Below are positions 1-8,774 of a DNA stretch of 64,000 bases, piece after piece. The notes beneath the pieces were generated by a model. It saw only the letters and a list, made by a program, of their open reading frames with translations, was not told where the DNA came from and did not search any database. The stretch is from Paenibacillus sp. FSL K6-0276 (GTDB taxonomy: Bacteria > Bacillota > Bacilli > Paenibacillales > Paenibacillaceae): the NCBI RefSeq assembly GCF_037977235.1, contig NZ_CP150276.1, positions 2,914,001 through 2,978,000 of the forward strand. The letters are read 5' to 3'. How positions within the stretch are numbered: the stretch's first letter is position 1; every line of letters starts with the position of its first letter. The position numbers and the translations under genes were made by a program.

Positions 1-25
1 GCAATCCACCGGGGAATAAGTTGAA

Positions 26-1915
26 TTGAAGTTTCATGAATTTACACTCCTGTTCATTTGGTCATTTCGTAAATTACCTCTTCCAATTATAAACATTAAA
101 CGTTATAATCGGATTCCACTTCTAAACAAAGAAAGTGTTTTCAGAAGGGAATACACTTATAAGGAGAGATGCTGTCTGCCTGACTTTCTCTATGTTGTAA
201 AACTATTATATGTGAAAGACAAAAGAAACTCACTTTTATATTTTATGACTAACTTACTGGGACCCCCAATCCTTTTTGCAGAATTGTTCACAACGAAATA
301 TGTGGTTGACCTCATTCAAAACTTCAATCCTAACGCCTACCTACATATCTTGTTATTAGTAAGTTTGCTCATGCTAATGTTATATCTGGCTGGCATCAAT
401 GGTTCTCTTCGAGCCATTTCTGTAACCAATTTAACAGCAATTAGTATATATGAGCTGGAACATAGCATTTTGAATAAGACTTCTAAATTATCTACGGCGT
501 TATTGGAAGACCCCGCAACAAAAACTAAAAGAGAAAAAGCAAAACGACTTTCCTTGATTGATTTGTTAGACCAATGGATGGGCGTGACAGTCCACCTGGT
601 AACATTAGTTGTGCTAATCGTGGTCTTATCCTGCTATGGATTTTATATTCTGGCTTTGATTATTTTAGGGGTGCAGATTCTGCAGCTTTATCTCATGAGA
701 AGGATGTCTCAGAAAGTAGAGGCCATTTCAGCGAATCAAACCTCCACTGTACGAACGATCAACTATTTAATCGATTTGTTGGTTAACAGAAATAGCATTC
801 CAGAAGTAAGAATGTATAGAATGTCCTCCTATTTGTTTACCAAAATGAGAGAGATCTTTATTAGTAATTTCAAACAAATGCACCGTAAGGTTATTTATTC
901 TGAAAGCCTTAACTTCTCCCAAAGCTTAATAATGATCTTATTAAATGGAATAACGATTGCCATTTTAGCAATGACGATTGGAAGTAGCGGACAGAGCGCC
1001 GGACTTTTTGTGTTATTACTTCAGATATCTAATCAATTATTCGCCGTTATTCCAACCTTAACAAGGGTTTATTCTGATTTAGTGAAGAGTCGTTTGCGTT
1101 ACGAGGATTATAGGTCATATTTGGATTTGGAAGAGCAGGTGCTAAGTGATAATCTGGAAAGCACGATCAAGAATATAGACGCTATGCAAGTCCAAATCAA
1201 ACACTTGTTTTTTCGATACGCGACCAACGCTAAGGACACCCTCAGAAATATCATCATCACCATTCATCCTGGTGAGCGAGTTGCTTTTGTAGGTGAGAAT
1301 GGTTCGGGAAAATCTACGCTTGTTAAGTTGATCTTAGGGTTGTATCCTTCAACAGCTGGAAGCATCCAGTGGTTTAAAGGAGAGAATGAAGTCTTAGCAC
1401 ATAACTTGAGACAGGAAATCAGAGTTGTTTTTCAGGATTTCACTAAACTACATAGACCGATTCGAGAAAACATTGCATTAGGAAATATGGATGCCCTTCA
1501 TGACGATTCAAGACTAGTAGCCGCGATGAAAAAAGCAGAAGCCGATTATTTTGGTGTTGCGTTGGATACCTTAGTGGGTCCACAGTTTGGGGGAACAGAT
1601 TTATCTGGAGGACAATGGCAAAGACTTGCGATTGCTCGAGCTTACCTCAACAACGGCTCTCTTACGATTTTTGATGAACCTACTGCTGCGCTTGATCCTT
1701 ATGCGGAACAACAGGCGTTTGATACTTTCATGAAATTAGGAGAGCAGCAGACTTCCATCATCGTGACACATAGGCTGTATATGTCCAAATTCGTCGATAA
1801 AATTTTTCTGTTTGAGCATGGAGAAATCGTTGAGTGTGGAACGCACGAAGAATTAATGAAGGTAGATGGTAAATACAAAAAGATGTTCAATCGCCAGTCC
1901 TCTTTATATGTATGA
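26..1915 (+). CDS. ABC transporter, fused permease and ATPase (first of a pair)
   Basis: A 629-residue half-transporter: an N-terminal membrane domain with hydrophobic segments between about residues 65 and 345, then a nucleotide-binding domain. Walker A GENGSGKST lies near residue 423, the signature LSGGQWQRLAIARA near 525, Walker B FDEPTAALDP near 547 and the H-loop THR near 580. The glutamate after Walker B is present, so this site should hydrolyse ATP. The start is a TTG preceded by GGGGA at about 10 bases; no nearby ATG gives the full domain. The stop overlaps the next gene's ATG by 4 bases, so the two probably form a heterodimeric exporter. The LSGGQWQ signature is common among peptide exporters, but no precursor peptide or modifying enzyme is visible, so the substrate is unknown. 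Upstream context is cut off by the window edge. Confidence 0.85.
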   Translation: MKFHEFTLLFIWSFRKLPLPIINIKRYNRIPLLNKESVFRREYTYKERCCLPDFLYVVKLLYVKDKRNSLLYFMTNLLGPPILFAELFTTKYVVDLIQNFNPNAYLHILLLVSLLMLMLYLAGINGSLRAISVTNLTAISIYELEHSILNKTSKLSTALLEDPATKTKREKAKRLSLIDLLDQWMGVTVHLVTLVVLIVVLSCYGFYILALIILGVQILQLYLMRRMSQKVEAISANQTSTVRTINYLIDLLVNRNSIPEVRMYRMSSYLFTKMREIFISNFKQMHRKVIYSESLNFSQSLIMILLNGITIAILAMTIGSSGQSAGLFVLLLQISNQLFAVIPTLTRVYSDLVKSRLRYEDYRSYLDLEEQVLSDNLESTIKNIDAMQVQIKHLFFRYATNAKDTLRNIIITIHPGERVAFVGENGSGKSTLVKLILGLYPSTAGSIQWFKGENEVLAHNLRQEIRVVFQDFTKLHRPIRENIALGNMDALHDDSRLVAAMKKAEADYFGVALDTLVGPQFGGTDLSGGQWQRLAIARAYLNNGSLTIFDEPTAALDPYAEQQAFDTFMKLGEQQTSIIVTHRLYMSKFVDKIFLFEHGEIVECGTHEELMKVDGKYKKMFNRQSSLYV

Positions 1916-3672
1916 GAAAGGAGAGATTTACGCTGAAGTCTGACATCTATAATATTGTAAAGATCCTGGTGAGGATGGTTAGAAAAAGTCCGCTTATCTC
2001 AACAATAACTATCATAGTACCCATAATCAGTGGATTATTAACTTTTTATTCTTACTCTGTCCAAGTGAATATCATTAATTCTGTGGCTGAGGGCATCATG
2101 ACCTTTCTCCCTATTCTATGGTTTGTTTTGATTCATGGAGTACAGACTTGTTCATTGAGTATAACCAACATGATGAAGAATCGAATGAATGCGGAACTAA
2201 CACTCGCTTTTCAATCTGAGCTGATAGATATTGCAAATCATGTTGATTTTGAGATTTTTGATGATGAAGCGTTTGGAAATAAGCTGCAAAGAGCTAAAAC
2301 AATAGTTGGAGAAGATTTAGAGGGGATTACAGGGTTCTTGGTATCCAGTGTAGGTATTATCTCAGGACTACTAAGCATCATCTGGTTATCGGCTACAAGT
2401 GGATATTTCTTGGTCACACTGGTGGTTACTCTAATGATCGTGACTACCTTATCCATTCGATTATTTACTGAAATTAAAGTTAGAAGAACAGGAAGAGAGC
2501 TCACCTTTGATGGAAGAATGGGGGACTATCTTGCTAAAACTTTGGAAGACCCTAATGCAATAAGGGAAATGCGAATCTATAACTCCATCTCTTATTTTAC
2601 TAATCTCTGTGCAATGATAATGAAGAAGCAGCATAATAAAAGGTATAGTGCCAGGAAATTCGAGATCAAAACAGGGATGGTTGTGGCCATGGTTCAGACG
2701 AGTGCAATCTTCGTTGTTTTGGTCTATCTGTTAAGTAAAATGGGGGAGTCTAACACAGTTACTGTGGGTACAATCTCTGTGTTATTTCTGGCATTGTTAT
2801 CGAGTGGCGGTAAAATTATGAGTCTGACTTGGCCATTAAGTAAGCTTTACATCAGCAGTAGCAAATTATATGACTTGAATGAAGTACTTACATATAAAAA
2901 CACAATCTATCAAAAGAGTAATATCAATAATACCTCTGAATCTATGTTGCCCATTACCGTTTCAAATGTCTACTTTAAATACGCCAAATCAAACAAGCAT
3001 GTCTTATCTGACATTAATATGACCATAAAGCCGGGTGAGAAAATAGCCATCGTCGGAGAAAATGGAGCAGGAAAATCAACGTTGATTAAAATGTTACTAG
3101 GGCAATATACACCGAGCTCCGGAACAATTTGCTGGAAGGATAGTTTAGAACCTCACGGTAAGGTGTCCGTCGTATTCCAGAATGCTATAAAATTTGAACT
3201 GACGCTAAGAGAAAACATCCTATTGGGTGATGCTAATACACCTTCAGATGATGCTAAAATACTGAGCATTCTAGAAAAATGTGAGCTGTTAGATTTGTTC
3301 CAAGAATTAGGTGGACTGGATGTGAGGTTAGGACAATTGCTTGAAGGGGGCAGGCAGTTATCAGGGGGACAGTGGCAAAAGCTAGCGATTGCGCGTGCGT
3401 TATATAACGATGCGGAGCTTATAGTATTCGACGAACCCACTTCTGCTATTGATCCGAATGCCGAGATGGAAATCTATACGAAGTTATTAGAGATCTGCCA
3501 AGATAAAGCGGCTATTTTCATTTCACATCGATTGGGTTGGGCAAAGAATGTAGACACAATCTATGTTATGTATAATGGAGGGATAGCTGAAGTAGGACAC
3601 CATCAAGACTTAGTACATACTAAAGGGATTTACTCGAACATGTACGCTTTACAATCATCTTGGTATAAATAG
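1912..3672 (+). CDS. ABC transporter, fused permease and ATPase (second of a pair)
   Basis: A 586-residue half-transporter with membrane segments in the first 315 residues or so and a complete ATPase domain: Walker A GENGAGKST near residue 382, signature LSGGQWQKLAIARA near 483, Walker B FDEPTSAIDP near 503 and a SHR H-loop near 540. It starts at an ATG that overlaps the preceding stop (ATGA), showing translational coupling. Both partners keep catalytic glutamates, so this is not an obviously degenerate-site heterodimer. Likely role: ATP-driven export of a peptide or lipophilic compound across the cytoplasmic membrane, by analogy with paired bacterial exporters. Substrate unknown. Confidence 0.85.
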   Translation: MRKERFTLKSDIYNIVKILVRMVRKSPLISTITIIVPIISGLLTFYSYSVQVNIINSVAEGIMTFLPILWFVLIHGVQTCSLSITNMMKNRMNAELTLAFQSELIDIANHVDFEIFDDEAFGNKLQRAKTIVGEDLEGITGFLVSSVGIISGLLSIIWLSATSGYFLVTLVVTLMIVTTLSIRLFTEIKVRRTGRELTFDGRMGDYLAKTLEDPNAIREMRIYNSISYFTNLCAMIMKKQHNKRYSARKFEIKTGMVVAMVQTSAIFVVLVYLLSKMGESNTVTVGTISVLFLALLSSGGKIMSLTWPLSKLYISSSKLYDLNEVLTYKNTIYQKSNINNTSESMLPITVSNVYFKYAKSNKHVLSDINMTIKPGEKIAIVGENGAGKSTLIKMLLGQYTPSSGTICWKDSLEPHGKVSVVFQNAIKFELTLRENILLGDANTPSDDAKILSILEKCELLDLFQELGGLDVRLGQLLEGGRQLSGGQWQKLAIARALYNDAELIVFDEPTSAIDPNAEMEIYTKLLEICQDKAAIFISHRLGWAKNVDTIYVMYNGGIAEVGHHQDLVHTKGIYSNMYALQSSWYK

Positions 3673-3693
3673 CTTATAAGCAGCGAGATCCTT

Positions 3694-4193
3694 TAAGGAG
3701 GAAAGAGACATCATGAATGAAAAAGAAAAAATGTTAGCCGGGTAGTTGTATAAAGCATTTGGTGAGGAATTATTAGGGGAACGTCAGCTTCGATAAATAT
3801 AATGAGCATATTCTCATTTATCCCGGAATTCTGATCTTCGCCGTGGGTCTGCTTAGCTTAAGTCAAGCTCAATCCGGATTCACGCTAATGTTCTCAGGCA
3901 TCATTATGGGGGTTGGATATGGTGCGCTTATGCCATGCTTTCAGACCCTTGCTCTTAAATTAGCAGACAAAGAACGGAGAGGAAGCGCAAATGGAACCTT
4001 CTTCTTGTTATTTGATTTGGGCTATGGAGCTGGTTCTTATATTATGGGTGTAATTGCTTCCTATACAGATTACCGCATGATGTACGAAGTCGCAGGGTTC
4101 GTGATGCTTATCTCCATCGCTGTGTACTATCTGCTTCATCATCAACCGCAATCTAAGATGCGTATTCAAAAAGCTAAAGCAGAAGTTGTATAA
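3694..4193 (+). pseudogene. Scar: start of a maltose O-acetyltransferase joined to the end of an MFS transporter
   Basis: A strong ribosome site (AAGGAGG, about 3694-3700) precedes ATG 3713. Allowing for one extra A in the first A-run (about 3720-3725), the frame reads E-K-M-L-A-G, stop (TAG 3744-3746), then L-Y-K-A-F-G-E-E-L, the hallmark N-terminus of maltose/galactoside O-acetyltransferases. Still in that frame, from about 3780 the protein changes to the last third of a major facilitator transporter: hydrophobic stretches, a conserved RRGSANGTFF segment and a basic tail ending at 4193. A GTG at 3843 could start a 116-residue piece, but that would lack most of the 12 helices. This is best read as a deletion that fused two genes and then decayed. 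Confidence 0.75.
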
Positions 4194-4250
4194 ATGTGTG
4201 AGTTCAGCTATAGGATATAATTGTTGGAAAAAAGGCATGGGGAGAACAAT

Positions 4251-4652
4251 ATGAATACAATCATTGATAAAATCGCTTGGATTCATATCGAGAACGGACA
4301 AGTCTTATGTGCGCGTTCTAAAGGGAAAGATACGTATTATTTGCCTGGAGGAAAAAGAGAAGCTGGAGAAACAGACGAGGAGACGCTTGTGCGTGAAATA
4401 GAGGAAGAGATCTCTGTTCAGATCAAGGCAGATACTGTCTCTTATTTTGGAACGTTTGAAGCTGAGGCTCATGGTAAAACGGAAGGTGTTACAGTAAAAA
4501 TGACCTGTTATATTGCGGATTATGAAGGTACACTAACTCCGGCGTCCGAAATCGAGGAATTGTCTTGGTTAAGTTATAAGGATCGGAATTGTGTATCTGT
4601 AGTTACCCAAATCATTTTTGATAAATTGAATGAGCAGAATTTGCTCTCATAA
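4251..4652 (+). CDS. Nudix hydrolase family protein
   Basis: A 133-residue protein with a Nudix box at about residues 38-60: GG-K-R-E-A-G-E, seven residues, then RE-I-E-E-E. The usual glycine near the end of the box is serine here. The ATG at 4251 is chosen because GGGGAG lies 6-10 bases upstream; an upstream TTG at 4221 would add ten unlikely residues. Nudix enzymes cleave nucleoside diphosphates linked to another group; the substrate cannot be read from sequence. It is followed directly by a terminator, so it is probably expressed alone. Confidence 0.85.
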   Translation: MNTIIDKIAWIHIENGQVLCARSKGKDTYYLPGGKREAGETDEETLVREIEEEISVQIKADTVSYFGTFEAEAHGKTEGVTVKMTCYIADYEGTLTPASEIEELSWLSYKDRNCVSVVTQIIFDKLNEQNLLS

Positions 4653-4672
4653 ATTAAAGAACTAAAGTGTTT

Positions 4673-4720
4673 AAAGCCCGTTTTAAGCCTGCAAGATGGC
4701 TTGAGACGGGCTTTTTTTTT
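4673..4720 (+). terminator. Rho-independent terminator
   Basis: GCCCG and AAGCC on the left pair with GGCTT and CGGGC on the right around an 8-base loop, followed by a run of ten T. It closes the Nudix gene. Confidence 0.85.
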
Positions 4721-4843
4721 GAAATATAAGAGAGTCTTGCAGGGACAATAACGTCGTTTCTTCTTATTAAGGACAGATGTCCTTTTTTAAACACCTGAAT
4801 TGCTATTTAATATGTAAGAGATCGAAGTTGAGGAGAGAGAGAA

Positions 4844-5269
4844 ATGAGAGGAATTATATTTGCGTTTTTAGCGGGGGCTTGTATTACTCTACAGGGCGTG
4901 TCTAATGCTCGAATTAGTCAAGATATCGGGACTTGGCAAGCGGCGACGATTACACAGTTAACGGGGTTCATCATGTCCTTACTAATTCTCTTGTTCGTCA
5001 GAGATGGGAAGTGGCAAGGATTTAAGAAAGTGAAACCCTTATATTTGATCGGTGGCGCATTTGCGGCTGTTATCATTTTCAGTGAAGTAACTGCCATTCA
5101 GAAAATTGGTGTTACGTTTACGATATCCTCATTGTTGATTGCTCAGTTATGTCTGACCTTCTTAATTGATATTAAAGGCTGGTTTGGGATGGAAAAGCGA
5201 AAGATGAGACTGCCGCAGTTCATTGGTATCGGGTTGATGATTGTTGGCGTAGTGATACTGAAATTCTAA
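4844..5269 (+). CDS. Small DMT-family (YdcZ/DUF606-like) membrane protein
   Basis: A 141-residue, almost wholly hydrophobic protein with about five membrane segments. It opens with a helix carrying a G-A-x-x-x-L-Q-G motif and ends in a short basic or hydrophobic tail, as in the YdcZ (DUF606) branch of the drug/metabolite transporter superfamily. GGAGAGAGAG precedes the ATG. The next gene is a paralogue of similar length, and such pairs often act as heterodimers. Substrate unknown. Confidence 0.8.
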   Translation: MRGIIFAFLAGACITLQGVSNARISQDIGTWQAATITQLTGFIMSLLILLFVRDGKWQGFKKVKPLYLIGGAFAAVIIFSEVTAIQKIGVTFTISSLLIAQLCLTFLIDIKGWFGMEKRKMRLPQFIGIGLMIVGVVILKF

Positions 5270-5307
5270 CAACCTTGCGTATAGTCGATAAATGGAGGAG
5301 TTAAGTT

Positions 5308-5766
5308 ATGGTTATTGGTTTGATATTAGCGCTTATCGCGGGATCACTCGTAAGTCTGCAAAATATATTTAACACGAAGGTGAATGAAAAGGTTGGATCT
5401 TGGGCGACGACAACTTTAGTGTTAGGAATGGGATTCCTAGCTTCATTTATCATGAGTCTTATCGTTGAAGGAACCCGTATATTTACTTTGAGAAATATGG
5501 AACCATGGTACTGGATCAGCGGTTTGATCGGAGTTGGGGTAGTAATATGCCTCGTGCAAGGTACTAAGCGGCTAGGCCCTACGTATACAATCTCGATCGT
5601 ATTAATCTCTCAGCTTGGGTTCGCACTACTGTGGGACTCACTAGGCTGGTTAGGTTTGGAGAAGGTTCCATTTACTTTGAATCAGTTGATAGGTGTGCTG
5701 GTAATCGTTGGTGGTATTCTCGTATTTAAACTAGGTGGCGAACGGGAGACGCAGAAGTCGGCTTAA
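5308..5766 (+). CDS. Small DMT-family (YdcZ/DUF606-like) membrane protein, paired
   Basis: A 152-residue membrane protein with about five hydrophobic helices and the same layout as the gene 38 bases upstream, including an early S-L-Q-N turn and a final V-G-G-x-L-V-F-K-L segment. ATGGAGGAG provides the ribosome site. Tandem arrangement and length suggest a two-component transporter, by analogy with paired small DMT proteins. No substrate can be assigned. Confidence 0.8.
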   Translation: MVIGLILALIAGSLVSLQNIFNTKVNEKVGSWATTTLVLGMGFLASFIMSLIVEGTRIFTLRNMEPWYWISGLIGVGVVICLVQGTKRLGPTYTISIVLISQLGFALLWDSLGWLGLEKVPFTLNQLIGVLVIVGGILVFKLGGERETQKSA

Positions 5767-5888
5767 ACTTACCATCAGTCGCATGTCTGTCAAAATAGGA
5801 GTGATGGCAGTCACACGAGGGTGGAAGCAAATCAATTTATACTTTGGCAAAGTAGTAGCTCAATTATAAATAAGGAGTAGATCATCCT

Positions 5889-6206
5889 ATGTTCATACAA
5901 TTGAACCCTCTAACTATTGAAAAGTTAAAAGAAAACCTTGGTGAACGACCAGGATATTTTAAATTATTCTTCGATACAGAGGGCTGTGGTTGTAATGGCG
6001 TGATCGTAATTCAGATCATTAGTGAACCCTATGCTACAGATATTGAAGTTCAGAAGGAGCCTTTTACTTTTTTTGTAGACCGTCAACAGGAGTCTTTATT
6101 TGATGAACAGATGCGACTTGAAGCAGACGAGCATTACCCGTCATTCAGATTAAGTAGTGATTCAAGTCTGTTAGGAAGTAATATTCGAGTAAGAGATATT
6201 CGATAG
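5889..6206 (+). CDS. HesB/YqkB-like iron-sulfur biosynthesis fold protein
   Basis: A 105-residue protein. Residues 20-37 carry Y-F-K-L-F-F-D-T-E-G-C-G-C-N-G, the signature region of the HesB/YqkB branch of A-type iron-sulfur proteins. Only the C-G-C pair is present; the third cysteine of classical IscA is missing near the C-terminus, so a true cluster carrier role is not certain. AAGGAG precedes the ATG at 5889. It stands alone, ending at a strong terminator. Confidence 0.75.
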   Translation: MFIQLNPLTIEKLKENLGERPGYFKLFFDTEGCGCNGVIVIQIISEPYATDIEVQKEPFTFFVDRQQESLFDEQMRLEADEHYPSFRLSSDSSLLGSNIRVRDIR

Positions 6207-6228
6207 GCAGGTCGGAGCAGTTAAATGT

Positions 6229-6272
6229 AAAGTGTGTAGAATGGCTGATGAAGCGATTCTACACACTTTTTT
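6229..6272 (+). terminator. Rho-independent terminator
   Basis: A perfect 14-bp stem (AAAGTGTGTAGAAT with its complement) around a 13-base loop, followed by a T-rich run. It ends the HesB-like gene. Confidence 0.9.
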
Positions 6273-6280
6273 TATTTTAT

Positions 6281-6309
6281 TTGCAGACTATGTCACGGCG
6301 TGATATAGT
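6281..6309 (+). promoter_or_regulatory. Promoter of the PadR operon with overlapping operator
   Basis: A -35 like TTGCAG (6281-6286), a 17-base spacer and -10 TATAGT (6304-6309). The spacer and -10 lie inside a 23-bp inverted repeat (6287-6309): ACTATGTCACG, a central G, then CGTGATATAGT, with 10 of 11 positions complementary. This is the position expected for repression by the PadR protein encoded just downstream. The role is inferred. Confidence 0.7.
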
Positions 6310-6371
6310 CACGTTGAGACATATTTAATTGTGACGTATAAACACTGTTACGTAATAAGGGAGCTGGGCAT

Positions 6372-6719
6372 GTGTTGAACCCTGAGAAAGTGTTAAAAAA
6401 ATATGTACCCATGACTGAAACAGCATTCTATATTCTTTTATCCTTAGATGAACCACGTCATGGATATGGAATAGTGAAGCATGTGGAGAAAATCACGAAA
6501 GCACGTCTTTTGTTAGGTTCAGGTACAGTTTATGGCACGTTAACGAAGATGCAAAAAGATGGGATGATTACTGTTTTTGCTGATGAAGAGAGAAAAACGG
6601 TTTACGAAAGAACAGACTTAGGGACGCTAATTCTTGCTACAGAGATCAATAGGCTTAAAGAGCTACATGAGAATGCTATAAAATATGGGGGTGATGTAGA
6701 TGCTCATCAAAATATTTAG
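6372..6719 (+). CDS. PadR-family transcriptional regulator
   Basis: A 115-residue winged-helix protein of the small PadR type. The stretch M-T-E-T-A-F-Y-I-L-L-S-L, then H-G-Y-G-I, then G-S-G-T-V-Y-G-T-L-T-K-M is typical of the family. The start is a GTG at 6372, since the overlapping ATG runs at once into a stop; AAGGGAG lies upstream. It overlaps the next gene by 20 bases. PadR repressors often sit in an operon with a DUF2812 membrane protein, as here. It probably binds the inverted repeat over its own promoter. Confidence 0.88.
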   Translation: MLNPEKVLKKYVPMTETAFYILLSLDEPRHGYGIVKHVEKITKARLLLGSGTVYGTLTKMQKDGMITVFADEERKTVYERTDLGTLILATEINRLKELHENAIKYGGDVDAHQNI

Positions 6720-7911
6720 ACCCTTTTGGAGTTATGATGTTCAGAAAACCGAAGAATGGTTGGCTTCTATGGCGCAAAAAGGCTATGAACTTATCCGAAT
6801 CAACCGCTTAACTAGATATTTTTACTTTCAGCATGATGAATTGAAAGTAGCTACCTATCGGATCGTATTCGATAAAGTTCCAAATCAATCAATTTCTAAA
6901 GGGTTATCGAATTTTGGATGGACGAAGGTGTTACAGAGCGGCAAATGGGTTGTGACGTTGAATAAGCTACCTTTAGAACAGATAAGAACATTTCCTGATC
7001 GAGAGGGAATCGTTAAACATAACAAGAAGATCATGTATATTTATATAGGGATCCTGATTTATATAATGGTTGGATTACTCAATGTAATTTTTATAAGTGT
7101 GATAGCAATGAGTGTTTCCAAGTTTGGTCATTCTAATGTTTTTACCGGATCGTATGGTTTTATCCCCGCTACTGCATTAGGGCTTAGCGTTATCTTATGT
7201 ATTTTCACAGTATATTCGTTGATCAAATTAAACAAGACTAACAAAAGATTAACAGGAGAATTGTTACAGCGAACCAAGCGAAATGGTCAGGGCACACCCC
7301 TTCTTCAGCACAGGCTAAGTAAGAAAGAAGAGAAGCGGTTGAAAAGCTCCGGTCAACTTGTTGTCAAAAGAAAACTTGGATGGATGTATGCGCCAGATCG
7401 GCTTGAGCAGTGGCTCGAAGGGATGGAAGAAAAGGGGTATAATCTGTACTGTGTTGGCAAAACAGGAACTTCCTTTTATTTTAAAAGAGGGAAGTCTCGT
7501 AAAGTGTGCTATTGCGCGGACTTACAGAATACTGCTGATACCAATTACTTTAACATTCACACGGATTCTGGCTGGGCATGTCTGTATCATTCGAGTTCAT
7601 GGAGTCAGAAATGGGTCTTATGGGGCCAAGAATACGTACCAGGTGAAGCCAAACCGCAAATATACAGCGATAAGTTAAATCAATTGAAACTAGCTAGACG
7701 TATAGCTTTAACGTATTCCGCTATGTTCTTGCCCCTCATTATTTTATATATGTATAACTTAGTAATAAATATTAAATTATCGACTTACTCGAATCTGAAT
7801 CGATTGCAGCTCATTAATTTGATCTTGTTCGCCATCTTAATTCTAATGTTTGGCTCATATGTTAGTCGAACTTGGCTATATTACAACCGACTTCGTAAAC
7901 ATCATCAATAA
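6700..7911 (+). CDS. DUF2812 membrane protein, two repeats
   Basis: A 403-residue protein. Two copies of a soluble domain, each opening with a W-L-x-x-M-x-x-K-G-Y motif (about residues 20-29 and 245-254), are each followed by a pair of membrane helices (about 112-175 and 335-395). This is a DUF2812 duplication. The ATG lies inside the end of the PadR gene, so translation is coupled. DUF2812 proteins have no firm biochemical role; the pairing suggests a membrane stress or envelope function under PadR control. This is inference from gene pairing only. Confidence 0.8.
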   Translation: MLIKIFRPFWSYDVQKTEEWLASMAQKGYELIRINRLTRYFYFQHDELKVATYRIVFDKVPNQSISKGLSNFGWTKVLQSGKWVVTLNKLPLEQIRTFPDREGIVKHNKKIMYIYIGILIYIMVGLLNVIFISVIAMSVSKFGHSNVFTGSYGFIPATALGLSVILCIFTVYSLIKLNKTNKRLTGELLQRTKRNGQGTPLLQHRLSKKEEKRLKSSGQLVVKRKLGWMYAPDRLEQWLEGMEEKGYNLYCVGKTGTSFYFKRGKSRKVCYCADLQNTADTNYFNIHTDSGWACLYHSSSWSQKWVLWGQEYVPGEAKPQIYSDKLNQLKLARRIALTYSAMFLPLIILYMYNLVINIKLSTYSNLNRLQLINLILFAILILMFGSYVSRTWLYYNRLRKHHQ

Positions 7912-7935
7912 AAGCGATTATCGTGGAGGTGTATC

Positions 7936-8679
7936 ATGCAACAGAACATTTATGACAACCCTGAGTTTTTTCAAATGTATAAGAACTTAAGGGAATCAAG
8001 AATTACATACAATGACTTTATTGAACAACCTGCAATAAGAGGTTTACTTCCAGTCCTACAAGATTTAAATGTTCTCGACCTTGGCTGTGGTTTTGGAGAA
8101 CTGGCGAACTATATGATTGATAACAATGCATTACAGGTAACAGGAGTAGATATATCTGAGAAGATGTTAGCTATGGCAAGGAAACGACCTGAGATCCGTT
8201 ATGTACAGGGCTCTATGGAGGAAATCGATTTTAATAGTAATGAATTTGATTTGGTAGTAAGTTCGTTAGCTTTTCATTATGTCGAGGATTATAAAACACT
8301 CATTAGTAGGATTTCAAAATGGATTAAACCGAATGGCTACTTAGTATTTTCAACAGAGCATCCGGTTGTTTTATCGAATAAGAGCCAAAGTGGATGGGTT
8401 AAAGATTCCGATCAAAATATTCTCCATTGGCCTATTGATAATTATGGAGAAGAAGGTCTCAGATCACAGTTCTGGGGAATCGATGGAGTTATAAAATACC
8501 ATAGAAAACTTTCTACATTACTTAATACTTTGATCCAAAATGGGCTGACCGTTGAAGAAATTGTTGAACCTGAATCTACACCTGAGGGTCTTGAAAAGAT
8601 GCCCAAATTATTAAATGAAAGAAGGAGACCTTCATTTTTATTAATTAAGGCTAGGAAATCGCTTATACATGGACAGTAA
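7936..8679 (+). CDS. Class I SAM-dependent methyltransferase
   Basis: A 247-residue protein with the SAM-binding motif V-L-D-L-G-C-G-F-G-E at about residues 44-53, the acidic G-V-D-I-S strand end near 75, and S-S-L-A-F-H-Y-V-E-D near 112, as in Methyltransf_11/25 enzymes. TGGAGGTG precedes the ATG. It probably methylates a small molecule in the cytoplasm; the substrate is unknown. It follows the DUF2812 gene by 24 bases and could be in the same operon. Confidence 0.85.
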   Translation: MQQNIYDNPEFFQMYKNLRESRITYNDFIEQPAIRGLLPVLQDLNVLDLGCGFGELANYMIDNNALQVTGVDISEKMLAMARKRPEIRYVQGSMEEIDFNSNEFDLVVSSLAFHYVEDYKTLISRISKWIKPNGYLVFSTEHPVVLSNKSQSGWVKDSDQNILHWPIDNYGEEGLRSQFWGIDGVIKYHRKLSTLLNTLIQNGLTVEEIVEPESTPEGLEKMPKLLNERRRPSFLLIKARKSLIHGQ

Positions 8680-8774
8680 TCTTCAGTTATGAATGAACTT
8701 TACCAACCGATTAAGGACGATTACTTTATACTTATGTATACAGCATCTGCAAGGAAAATAAGGGGAGTGTTTGT

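Noticed and set aside
1..24. 3' end of an upstream gene before the first ABC transporter
   Set aside because: All three frames stop within the first 29 bases, so no frame can be favoured.
3843..4193. A stand-alone 116-residue membrane protein starting at GTG 3843
   Set aside because: The frame continues upstream without a break into the transporter and acetyltransferase pieces, has no ribosome site at 3843, and matches only the last part of a 12-helix family.
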